Source of the DNA: Bacteroidales bacterium
GTDB lineage: Bacteria > Bacteroidota > Bacteroidia > Bacteroidales > UBA10428
Length of the DNA: 64,000 nucleotides
Direction: 5' to 3'
Assembly (NCBI GenBank): GCA_016928305.1
Contig: JAFGKY010000062.1
Span: 62,001-126,000, forward strand
The notes below the pieces were generated by a model that made no database searches, was not told the DNA's origin, and saw only the letters and a list, made by a program, of their open reading frames with translations. This document shows positions 42,315-50,720 of this stretch, one piece after another; position 1 is the stretch's first letter, and each line of letters begins with the position of its first letter. Made by a program: the position numbers and the translations under genes.

Positions 42315-44327
42315 ATGAAAACCTTTATTACTTCTCTTGCGGGAATATTGATCTTTTGCTTTTATGCATGTGAATCACGAAGTCTTACGGTGCAAAATCG
42401 GGTATCCTCACCCGATGGAGAGATCATACTGACTGTTAAAACACAAAAAGGACAGTTATATTATGCGGCTGAAAGGAAAGGCAGAGCATTGGTCGGACAA
42501 TCAAAACTGGGTTTCAGGTTTCAGGGTATGCCCGACCTTGGTAATAATGTTGAAATAACCGGTTCTGAGTCCCGTTCTTTCAACGAAACATGGGAACAAC
42601 CCTGGGGCGAAAGAAGGCTTGTTGAAAACAAATACGATGAACTGATTCTCTATCTACAGGAAAAAATTGGTCTTAGACGAAGATTCAATCTTGTTATCAG
42701 AGTCTTTAATGATGGCTTTGGTTTCCGTTATGAAATTCCCGAACAGACACATCTTGATTCTTTTAAAATAATGAATGAGATGACCGAATTTGTCATGCCT
42801 GAGATCCATAACGCGTGGTGGATTCCTGCCTATAAGGACAGGTTTTATGAAAGTCTCTTCCGGCATACTGCAATAAACCAGATGGACACCGTATGTACAC
42901 CGTTGACTATGGAAAGAACAGACGGCAGTTATATAGCCATTCATGAAGCCAACCTGACTGATTATGCCGCCATGAACCTATACTGTGTCGACTCTTCTAA
43001 ACTTACATGTGACCTGACGCCCTGGTCGAGCGGCGTGAAAGTGTACGGGAAAACTCCTTTTGTTACTCCGTGGAGAGTGCTGATCGTGGCTGACAAACCC
43101 GGAGATCTGATCAGTTCATACCTGATCCTCAACCTGAATGAACCCTGTAAGATTCCGGACGTATCCTGGATAAAGCCCGGCAAATATATAGGAATCTGGT
43201 GGGGCATGCACCAGGGTTTCTATACCTGGTCACAAGGACCACGGCACGGAGCCACAACGGCTAACACAAAAAAGTACATTGATTTTGCTGCAGCTCACCA
43301 GTTAGATGGTGTGCTGGTTGAAGGCTGGAACCGTGGATGGGACGGAGACTGGACACAAAACGGTGATTCATTCAGTTTTACAGAATCGTATCCCGATTTC
43401 GATATGGAAGAAATCACACGCTACGCTAAAGAAAAAAATGTAGGGATGATTGGTCATCATGAAACCGGAGGAGCCGTCACGAATTATGAAAACCAGCTTG
43501 AAGCCGCTTATAGTCTTTATCAACGTCTGGGAGTAAATGCGGTTAAAACAGGTTATGTCAATACATTGCTCGATGGCAAAGAAATGCATAAAAGCCAATA
43601 CGGCGTACGACACTACCGGAAAGTGGTTGAAACGGCAGCCCGTTATCATATCATGGTCGATATTCATGAACCTGTTATGCCAACAGGGATTCAACGTACA
43701 TATCCAAACCTTATGACCCAGGAAGGAGTGCGTGGCCAGGAATGGGATGCGTGGTCAACCGACGGCGGCAATCCTCCGGATCATACAACGATTATACCAT
43801 TCACACGCGGACTTGCAGGTCCTATGGATTTCACTCCCGGAACCTTTAATTTCAGTAATCACTTACTGCCACAAACCAGGGTCCGTACAACCCTTGCCAA
43901 GCAACTGGCATTGTATGTAGTTCTGTATAGTCCGTTACAAATGGCATCGGATTTGATTGAGAACTACCGCAACAATAAAGCATTTGAGTTCATTATGATG
44001 GTACCGGTAAATTGGGAAGAAAGCAGGGTATTGGATGCCAGGATCGGCGATTATGTGATCACTGCCCGAAAAGACAGGAATTCTGAAGACTGGTACGTGG
44101 GCGCCATCACAGATGATAGTCCGAGAGAGCTGACCCTTTGCCTGTCCTTTTTATTATATGACAAAACATATCTTGCCCAGATTTTCAAAGACGGGAATGA
44201 TGCCAGCTGGGAAAAAAATCCGGTCGATCTGACTTACAACGAAATCAAAGTGAACTCATCCGATAAGCTCACATTGACACTGGCCTCAGGCGGAGGACAG
44301 GCTATACGGTTTACACCGGCTGATTAA
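42315..44327 (+). CDS. susB: GH97 alpha-glucosidase, inverting SusB-like type
   Basis: From the ATG at 42315, 670 residues, with a lipoprotein-like signal peptide (ILIFCFYAC). N-terminal beta-sandwich, then a TIM barrel and a C-terminal beta domain. The catalytic set of inverting SusB-type GH97 is present at matching spacing: Glu383 in GHHETGG, Glu452 in VDIHEPVMPTG (69 residues on, as Glu439 and Glu508 in SusB), Glu470 in MTQEGVRG (calcium ligand) and Glu476 in RGQEWD (as acid Glu532). The conserved RTYPNLMTQEG and FTRGLAGPMDFTPGTF are also present. It should release glucose from the ends of alpha-glucans. Last gene of the locus. Alternative start at 42285 is possible. Confidence 0.9.
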   Translation: MKTFITSLAGILIFCFYACESRSLTVQNRVSSPDGEIILTVKTQKGQLYYAAERKGRALVGQSKLGFRFQGMPDLGNNVEITGSESRSFNETWEQPWGERRLVENKYDELILYLQEKIGLRRRFNLVIRVFNDGFGFRYEIPEQTHLDSFKIMNEMTEFVMPEIHNAWWIPAYKDRFYESLFRHTAINQMDTVCTPLTMERTDGSYIAIHEANLTDYAAMNLYCVDSSKLTCDLTPWSSGVKVYGKTPFVTPWRVLIVADKPGDLISSYLILNLNEPCKIPDVSWIKPGKYIGIWWGMHQGFYTWSQGPRHGATTANTKKYIDFAAAHQLDGVLVEGWNRGWDGDWTQNGDSFSFTESYPDFDMEEITRYAKEKNVGMIGHHETGGAVTNYENQLEAAYSLYQRLGVNAVKTGYVNTLLDGKEMHKSQYGVRHYRKVVETAARYHIMVDIHEPVMPTGIQRTYPNLMTQEGVRGQEWDAWSTDGGNPPDHTTIIPFTRGLAGPMDFTPGTFNFSNHLLPQTRVRTTLAKQLALYVVLYSPLQMASDLIENYRNNKAFEFIMMVPVNWEESRVLDARIGDYVITARKDRNSEDWYVGAITDDSPRELTLCLSFLLYDKTYLAQIFKDGNDASWEKNPVDLTYNEIKVNSSDKLTLTLASGGGQAIRFTPAD

Positions 44328-45011
44328 GGGAATAACAAAACGGAATTTGCAACCACTGAATTCCCATTTACCAATTGCCGGCTTCTCCCTTTATACCCCT
44401 TCGCCGAATCCTGCCAGGTAACTCGTCCACCATAACGATTTAACGCCAAACCCTTCTGTTGCAAACCTATGCTCACCGAGTCTTCCATCCCCTATTCAAC
44501 ACCTCGCCGTTTGATGATTCCTGTTTACCGGTTATTCCCGGTCTCTTCTCACAATTCCTGAAATGACAGTCACTTATCCATAATTACTTGTTGCTTATCG
44601 CTTTTTTTTACCTTCTTTTTGATATAACTTTGCTTATAAATACGCACCTGCTTTCTTATCTGATTATACCCTAGTTAAATCGATTCATAGCCATGTGTAG
44701 TTGCATGTATTAAAAGCAATTAACTCATTGCAAGAGCATTATGAAAGTATATATTTAATATATTGATTATCTGTGTGTTAAGTTTTTATCTATATAAAGA
44801 TATTAAGATCATTTTTGATTTTTAAAATTAATTAGCAGTTTATCAAAACATTGAAACACCGCGTTAATAACTATTTTTAAATGTTGATAAATACGAACCG
44901 GGCTGTTTTGCACAAAAATGATTCTGTCTCTAAATTGCAGTAGCATCAGAAAACTTCTCAACGAAGTATTATCTCACGAATTTTCAATATCTTAAATAAA
45001 AACTTGGAACA
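44328..45011. other. Long leader/promoter region of nrdJ
   Basis: This 684-bp AT-rich gap holds a weak promoter match: TTG at 44908-44910, 20 bp, then TAAATTG at 44931-44937, 75 bp before nrdJ. A DnaA-box-like TGTTGATAA lies at 44882-44890 (TTATCAACA on the minus strand). I looked for a cobalamin riboswitch because nrdJ is B12-dependent, but no convincing B12-box sequence was found. No gene or tRNA seen. Confidence 0.45.
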
Positions 45012-47624
45012 ATGCAGGCTGAAGAGACAGGAACCACAAAACTTACACAAGCATCAACTGAAATTAAGAAAACTGTGAAAGAGGTATCTGATAACGGAAA
45101 GAAAACATATTCATACGAAGAAGCCCTTCAGTGTTCGCTGAAATATTTCCATGGCGATGAATTGGCAGCAACAGTCTGGGTAAGTAAATATGCGCTGAAG
45201 GATTCATTCGGTAAATTATATGAAAAGGATCCTGACCAGATGCATTGGCGTATTGCCGGAGAGATCGCGCGTATTGAAAAGAAATACCCAAATCCGCTTA
45301 CCATTGAGGAAGTATATGAATTGTTGAAAGAATTCCGGTACATTGTTCCACAGGGAAGTCCCATGACAGGGATCGGTAATAATTTCCAGATTGCATCCCT
45401 TTCCAATTGTTTTGTTATTGGCAATACCGGTAATTCGGATTCATACGGCGGAATCATGAAAATCGACCAGGAGCAGGTGCAGCTCATGAAACGCAGAGGC
45501 GGTGTCGGTCATGATCTCACGCACATACGGCCAAAAGGCACACCGGTGTTAAACAGTGCACTAACCTCAACGGGGGTTGTTCCTTTTATGGAACGTTATT
45601 CCAACTCAACCCGTGAAGTGGCTCAGGATGGCCGCAGGGGAGCACTGATGTTAAGTATTTCCATTAAACATCCCGATGCCGAACAATTCATCGATGCCAA
45701 ACTTGAACGTGGAAAAGTAACAGGGGCGAATATTTCGGTTCGAATCGATGATGAATTCATGAAAGCCGTTGTTAACGATGATGTCTATGTTCAGCAATTC
45801 CCTGTTGATGATGAAAAACCTGTTTACAAAAAAGAAATCCAGGCACGAACACTCTGGGAAAAGATTGTCCACAATGCCTGGAAATCAGCTGAACCCGGAG
45901 TCCTCTTCTGGAACACCATACTCGCCGAGTCGGTTGCTGACTGTTATGCCGATTTCGGGTACCGGACTGCATCTACAAATCCATGTGGTGAAATTCCTTT
46001 ATGCCCATACGACTCATGCCGTTTACTGGCAGTGAATCTGTACAGTTATGTTGAGAATCCTTTTACATCCAAAGCAAAATTTAATTTCGATCTGTTCAGA
46101 AAACATGTGCATTATGCACAGCGCATCATGGATGACATCATCGACCTGGAACTGGAAAAAATTGATGTGATCCTTGAAAAAATAAACACCGATCCGGAAG
46201 ACGTGGAGCTTAAAAGGGTGGAAAAGAAACTCTGGGAAAACATCCGGGTAAAGGGTGAAGAAGGTCGCCGGACAGGAATCGGCATTACCGCTGAAGGCGA
46301 TATGCTGGCTGCCCTTGGCCTCCGCTATGGAAGCGATGACGCCATTGATTTTTCGGTTGAAGTCCAGAAGACGCTGGCCATTGAAGCTTACCGCTCATCG
46401 GTTGAAGTTGCCAAAGAACGGGGGGCATTTGCCATCTACGATTCCCACCTTGAAAAGGATAATCCTTTTATTCAACGACTCCGAAAAGAAGATGAACAAA
46501 TGTACCGCGACATGGTTAAACACGGACGCCGGAACATCGCGCTGCTTACCATAGCTCCTACCGGTACCACCAGTTTGATGACCCAAACAACATCGGGCAT
46601 CGAACCGGTATTCCTTCCGGTTTATAAACGCCGCAGGAAAGTTAATCCGAACGATGCCAACGTTACCATCAGTTTTGAAGATGAAGTGGGCGACAAATGG
46701 GAAGAATTCAATGTATTTCATCATAAATTCCTTACATGGCTTGAAGTGAATGGCTATGACGTAGAGGAAGTCAAAAAGCTTGATGATAGTAAACTGCAGG
46801 AAATCGTTCAGAAATCTCCATATTACAAGGCTACTTCCAACGACGTCGACTGGGTTAGTAAAGTGCGGATGCAGGGAGAAATTCAGAAATGGGTCGATCA
46901 TTCCATCAGCGTTACCATTAATCTTCCCAATCATGTTTCAGAAGAACTTGTCGGGCAACTTTATATAACAGCCTGGAAAAGCGGTTGCAAAGGCGTTACC
47001 GTTTATCGTGAAGGTTCCCGTTCAGGAGTCCTGGTTAACGGCAAAGAAAAAGATGAGGAACTGCCTAACGATGGTACCCGGTTTAAACGGCCAAAAGTAC
47101 TGGATGCTGAAATCATCCGTTTCAATAACAACGAGGAAAAATGGATTGCCTTTATCGGTTTGAAAGATAACAAACCCTATGAAATATTTACCGGTATGGT
47201 AGATGATGAAATGTTCCCCATTCCCAAGTCAATAACCCGGGGACAGATCATCAAAACCAAAGATGAAAACGGGGTATCACGATATGATTTTCAATACATC
47301 GATAAATACGGATACAAAAATACACTGGGAGGACTATCGCACATGTTCAACAAGGAATTCTGGAATTATGCGAAACTGATCTCCAGTGTATTACGGCATG
47401 GTATGCCTATACCGAGTGTCGTTAATCTTATCTCATCATTACGACTCGACAGCGATACAATCAATACCTGGAAAAACGGGGTAGAACGTGCATTACGCAA
47501 ATATATTCCGAATGGTACACGGGTTAAAAAAGGTATGGTTTGTACCGAATGCGGATCAGACAACTTGATCTACCAGGAAGGTTGTATCATGTGCACTTCC
47601 TGTGGTTCAACAAAATGCGGATGA
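45012..47624 (+). CDS. nrdJ: Adenosylcobalamin-dependent (class II) ribonucleotide reductase
   Basis: An 870-residue class II enzyme making deoxyribonucleotides with a 5'-deoxyadenosyl radical. Key marks: SLSNCFVIGNTGNSDSYGG (first redox Cys), MKRRGGVGHDLTHIRPKG, NPCGEIPLCPYDSCRLLAVN (thiyl-radical Cys in NPCGEI), and the substrate loop LLTIAPTGTTSLMTQTTSGI. At the C-terminus are an about 150-residue extension and a zinc-ribbon tail, CTECGSDNL then CIMCTSCGSTKCG, with the mobile reducing cysteines. Alone, with no nrdAB neighbour. A 12-bp terminator follows. Confidence 0.96.
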   Translation: MQAEETGTTKLTQASTEIKKTVKEVSDNGKKTYSYEEALQCSLKYFHGDELAATVWVSKYALKDSFGKLYEKDPDQMHWRIAGEIARIEKKYPNPLTIEEVYELLKEFRYIVPQGSPMTGIGNNFQIASLSNCFVIGNTGNSDSYGGIMKIDQEQVQLMKRRGGVGHDLTHIRPKGTPVLNSALTSTGVVPFMERYSNSTREVAQDGRRGALMLSISIKHPDAEQFIDAKLERGKVTGANISVRIDDEFMKAVVNDDVYVQQFPVDDEKPVYKKEIQARTLWEKIVHNAWKSAEPGVLFWNTILAESVADCYADFGYRTASTNPCGEIPLCPYDSCRLLAVNLYSYVENPFTSKAKFNFDLFRKHVHYAQRIMDDIIDLELEKIDVILEKINTDPEDVELKRVEKKLWENIRVKGEEGRRTGIGITAEGDMLAALGLRYGSDDAIDFSVEVQKTLAIEAYRSSVEVAKERGAFAIYDSHLEKDNPFIQRLRKEDEQMYRDMVKHGRRNIALLTIAPTGTTSLMTQTTSGIEPVFLPVYKRRRKVNPNDANVTISFEDEVGDKWEEFNVFHHKFLTWLEVNGYDVEEVKKLDDSKLQEIVQKSPYYKATSNDVDWVSKVRMQGEIQKWVDHSISVTINLPNHVSEELVGQLYITAWKSGCKGVTVYREGSRSGVLVNGKEKDEELPNDGTRFKRPKVLDAEIIRFNNNEEKWIAFIGLKDNKPYEIFTGMVDDEMFPIPKSITRGQIIKTKDENGVSRYDFQYIDKYGYKNTLGGLSHMFNKEFWNYAKLISSVLRHGMPIPSVVNLISSLRLDSDTINTWKNGVERALRKYIPNGTRVKKGMVCTECGSDNLIYQEGCIMCTSCGSTKCG

Positions 47625-47660
47625 TAGTTTCTGGCACAAGTTTTTCATAATTAAAGGGAG

Positions 47661-47695
47661 AAAAGAGGAAGCGCAGCTTATATGCTTCCTCTTTT
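47661..47695. terminator. Terminator after nrdJ
   Basis: A perfect 12-bp stem, AAAAGAGGAAGC (47661-47672) with GCTTCCTCTTTT (47684-47695), and an 11-nt loop, 36 bp after the nrdJ stop. T-rich end suits the plus strand. Confidence 0.85.
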
Positions 47696-47934
47696 CATTT
47701 CATGACTGCCCTGTATGGTTTAACAGCAAGTCCCTTGAAAATGAAAGAAACCATTTTGGTATAATAGTTGCATTGTATTTTTTAACGAATAATACTTTTG
47801 ATTCTTGTGTCTTTTATAGGAAAAATACTGACGTATGATTTTTTTCACCGATATAAACTTTATGCTGGTGAAGTTGTAAATATTATAATATCTTTACATG
47901 CAGCGTGTTTAATACGGTTAACCGGCGGTCCTAC

Positions 47935-48552
47935 ATGAATTACCTTGCACACATATACCTCTCAGGTGATGATGAAGAAATCATTATTGGTAATTTTATC
48001 GGGGACTTTGTTAAGGGGCACCAGTTCAATCAATACACGCAGATGATCCGGAAGGGTATTATTCTTCACCGTTACATTGATTCTTTCACCGACACGCATG
48101 CTATAGTTCGTCGCAGTAAAGCGAGACTCAGCGAACAGTATCATAAATATTCAGGTATCATAATTGATATCCTGTATGATCATTTCCTTGTAAAGAACTG
48201 GTCTTATTACAGCGATTCATCGTTGGATGAATTCATCAAAAAATTTTTTGACCTGGCTAACCGATACTTTGATCTGTTACCCGAAAGCGTTAAATTCTTT
48301 TTACCCTCTTTTATCAAAAACAACTGGATAAAGATGTACGATACCGTGGAGGGAATACAGGAAGTCCTGCTCCGTATGTCCAGCCGCACCAGCCTCCCTG
48401 ATAATACTGAGCTCGGTATAGCGGTATTGCGACGCGATTATGATCTCTTCGAAGCCGAGTTCCAGGCTTATTTCCCGGCCTTAATAGCCTATGTTATCAA
48501 AACATTTGGGATACCGCTGAAATGGATTAAGTCACCGAAAGAGGCAGGATGA
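47935..48552 (+). CDS. acpH: Acyl carrier protein phosphodiesterase (AcpH family)
   Basis: The ATG at 47935 starts MNYLAHIYLSGDDEEIIIGN, the canonical AcpH/DUF479 beginning with metal-ligand His/Asp (HIYLS...GNFIGDFVKG). Next is GIILHRYIDSFTDTHAIVRR, the conserved HRxIDxFTDxH motif of this HD-like fold, and YSGIIIDILYDHFLVKNW. 205 residues. In E. coli this enzyme removes the 4'-phosphopantetheine from holo-ACP. The 310-bp gap upstream contains the nrdJ terminator and an AT-rich run, with no clear other feature. The frame up to 47905 is not needed. Confidence 0.88.
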   Translation: MNYLAHIYLSGDDEEIIIGNFIGDFVKGHQFNQYTQMIRKGIILHRYIDSFTDTHAIVRRSKARLSEQYHKYSGIIIDILYDHFLVKNWSYYSDSSLDEFIKKFFDLANRYFDLLPESVKFFLPSFIKNNWIKMYDTVEGIQEVLLRMSSRTSLPDNTELGIAVLRRDYDLFEAEFQAYFPALIAYVIKTFGIPLKWIKSPKEAG

Positions 48553-48581
48553 ACTACGGTGAACAGTGAGTGTTAAACGAT

Positions 48582-48625
48582 AATCAGAGTTCGGCTGATT
48601 TCGGGCTTCTTTATTTTTTTTTAAT
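48582..48625 (+). terminator. Possible terminator between acpH and PPK2
   Basis: AATCAG/CTGATT forms a 6-bp stem (48582-48587 with 48595-48600) with a 7-nt loop; a T-rich run (TTTATTTTTTTTTAA) follows after an 11-bp gap. Weak. Confidence 0.35.
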
Positions 48626-48633
48626 GACTTTCT

Positions 48634-49527
48634 TCATTCTTCTGTTTCCAGCTCATTCCTCGCTTCCTGCAAAGCGGCTAATTCTTCTTTTGATAATTTC
48701 GGTATTTTAAGATCCAGCTGGTTGATTCGTGTAGCAATGATATCAGCCACCACGGAACGGGTGAACCATTTTTTATCAGCCGGGATGATATACCATGGAG
48801 CATATCGGGTACTGGTAGCGTTAAGCATATCTTCATATGCTTTCTGGTAATCTTTCCAGAAAGATCTTTCTTTCACATCAGCGGCCGAGAATTTAAAATT
48901 CTTTTCCGGTTTGTTGAGTCTTTCCAGAAAGCGTTTCTTTTGTTCCTCCCTGGAAACGTTCAAAAAGAATTTCATGATGCAGATACCCTGTTCGGTTTTG
49001 AGCCTTTCCCATCTGTTTATATCGCTGTATCGGCCTTCCCATATTTTTTTCAAATCTTTTCCCCTGCGTTTCTGAGGCAATAGCTGTCCCTTTAAGAAAT
49101 CAGGATGTACCCTTACCACAAGCACCTCTTCATAATATGAACGGTTAAAAATAGCAATGCGTCCGGCCGCCGGCAATACTTTATCGGGTCTCCACAGAAA
49201 ATGATGCTTCTTTTCTTCTTCCGTTGGTGCTTTAAAACTATGTACTTCACAGCCTTGTGGATTGACGCCCGACATCACATGCTTGATGGTACTGTCCTTT
49301 CCGGCTGCATCAAGTGCCTGAAAAACTATCAGTACGGCCTGCTGGTTGCTGGTCCATAACAATTCCTGTGCGGCAGCCAGTGCTTCTATATCCTCTTTTA
49401 ACGCCTCCTTTGCTTCTTTCTTATCCGATAAACCATTGGTGAAGGCCGGATCATAATCTTTTAACCGGATTTTTTTACCGGGTGTAACAATATAGTCACT
49501 GTGATCGAAAGTGTGTTTACGTTTCAT
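48634..49527 (-). CDS. ppk2: Polyphosphate kinase 2 (PPK2) family protein
   Basis: A 297-residue PPK2 protein. Walker A lies in FQALDAAGKDSTIKHVMSGV (about 68-88), the lid/second basic motif in GCEVHSFKAPTEEEKKHHFL, and Walker B in IAIFNRSYYEEVLVVRVHP with conserved Arg. The C-terminal KKFLERLNKPEKNFKFSAAD and WYIIPADKKW match the family. The enzymes transfer phosphate between polyphosphate and nucleoside mono- or diphosphates; the length and motif set fit the one-domain class I/III type. Its nucleotide preference cannot be told. Convergent with acpH. Confidence 0.93.
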   Translation of the reverse strand: MKRKHTFDHSDYIVTPGKKIRLKDYDPAFTNGLSDKKEAKEALKEDIEALAAAQELLWTSNQQAVLIVFQALDAAGKDSTIKHVMSGVNPQGCEVHSFKAPTEEEKKHHFLWRPDKVLPAAGRIAIFNRSYYEEVLVVRVHPDFLKGQLLPQKRRGKDLKKIWEGRYSDINRWERLKTEQGICIMKFFLNVSREEQKKRFLERLNKPEKNFKFSAADVKERSFWKDYQKAYEDMLNATSTRYAPWYIIPADKKWFTRSVVADIIATRINQLDLKIPKLSKEELAALQEARNELETEE

Positions 49528-49906
49528 AATGATGATAAAAGCGTTATGAGTAAATATAACGCTTTTCAGTTATTTCCGTACGATACGAATCTGTATTCCA
49601 TGAAGAAAAATTAAGCCGTGAATTTTGATATTATTTGTTTTTGTTATTTTTTTTCAACTTATTTTTATCCTGTTAAACCAAACATCAAGTTATCTGTGAT
49701 TTCACAGGGATTAATTCATGGTTGTATTGGGAAAGAGAGTGGCCCATTAACGGATGCAAGGATCCGATATTTAAGGCACAGCATGTATCCCCCACAGCAA
49801 GAGTTATCCATCACGATTTTTTATGGTTGATATAGTAAAAAAAATCGGCAGTAATTGAAACATACTATTATTGGTTAACGGATATTTTTGTTTGGAGCCT
49901 AAAGTA
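49528..49906. other. Divergent intergenic region, no gene seen
   Basis: The 379-bp region between the PPK2 start and the HAD start is AT-rich. An ORF at 49618-49830 has poor coding character and is rejected. I see no structured RNA or clear promoter. Confidence 0.45.
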
Positions 49907-50557
49907 ATGGAGTCCTTCAACAATCAAATAAAAGCCATATTTTGGGATAACGATGGTGTCCTTGTTGATACCGAAAAGTATTTTTTTGAAGCAACCCGTC
50001 AGGTGCTGAAAAAAGCCGGGGTTAATCTTACCAAAGAATTGTATATTGACCTTGTACTTATACAATCGAAAGGCGCCTGGCATTTACTTGATCAGCAAGA
50101 ATATTCAACTGAATTCGTTAACAATCTCAGAGAAGAGAGGGATGATCTTTACCAGGAATTACTGCTGACAAAAGAAATACGGATCGAAGGAGTTGAAGAT
50201 ACTGTGGCCGTACTGGCTGAAAGATATAAAATGGCTGTCGTTACCAGTTCAAAACCTCAGCATTTTTACGCTATTCATTCACGGACCGGTCTGCTCAAAT
50301 ATTTCAATTTTGTAATAACCGCAGCCGATTATGCCCGATACAAACCCGATCCGGAGCCCTATTTAATTGCGCTGGAAAGGATGGGTGTCAGCTGTGATGA
50401 AAGCATTGTAATTGAAGATTCACGCAGGGGATTAATGGCTGCAAAAAAGGCCGGACTGGAATGCATCATCATACCAAATGAAATGACGAGAACTTCTGAT
50501 TTTTCAGAAGCTGACCATGTTGTATGTGACATCCGTGAATTGTTTCAAGTTCTTTAA
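49907..50557 (+). CDS. HAD-superfamily hydrolase (phosphoglycolate phosphatase/beta-PGM-like)
   Basis: From the ATG at 49907, 216 residues. HAD motifs: I, FWDNDGVLVDTE (nucleophile Asp and general-acid Asp, variant DND where DxD is usual); II, VVTSSKP; III, KPDPEPYLIALE; IV, VIEDSRRGLMAAKKAGLECI. A helical cap (about 20-80) lies between motif I and II. The DNDG form still preserves both acids at +0 and +2. Likely acts on a small phosphorylated metabolite. Isolated gene; the substrate is unknown. Confidence 0.88.
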   Translation: MESFNNQIKAIFWDNDGVLVDTEKYFFEATRQVLKKAGVNLTKELYIDLVLIQSKGAWHLLDQQEYSTEFVNNLREERDDLYQELLLTKEIRIEGVEDTVAVLAERYKMAVVTSSKPQHFYAIHSRTGLLKYFNFVITAADYARYKPDPEPYLIALERMGVSCDESIVIEDSRRGLMAAKKAGLECIIIPNEMTRTSDFSEADHVVCDIRELFQVL

Positions 50558-50720
50558 CTTATAGTCTGTTCGTCTGACAGATCAGGAAAATGGGAAGCTG
50601 CACCTGTTTTACTGTCATTGTACATAGCTCCTCCGCTGCCACCACCCGGAGTCCCTTCCGCTGCCGATGATGTGATCTGATTGCTAATTACAGATGCTTT
50701 ACATAGTGTTACTGCAAAAT

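Noticed and set aside
44328..45011. Cobalamin riboswitch before nrdJ
   Set aside because: Expected from B12 dependence, but no B12-box or matching stem layout could be recognised.
47602..47838. 78-residue ORF after nrdJ
   Set aside because: Overlaps the nrdJ end and its terminator; no coding pattern.
49618..49830. 70-residue ORF in the PPK2-HAD gap
   Set aside because: Low-complexity start, no domain, no conserved features.
50558..50720. Minus-strand stretch reading SSAAEGTPGGGSGGAMYNDS after the TonB receptor
   Set aside because: An open frame with a Gly-rich peptide but no start codon in frame and no known domain; probably chance or a decayed remnant.
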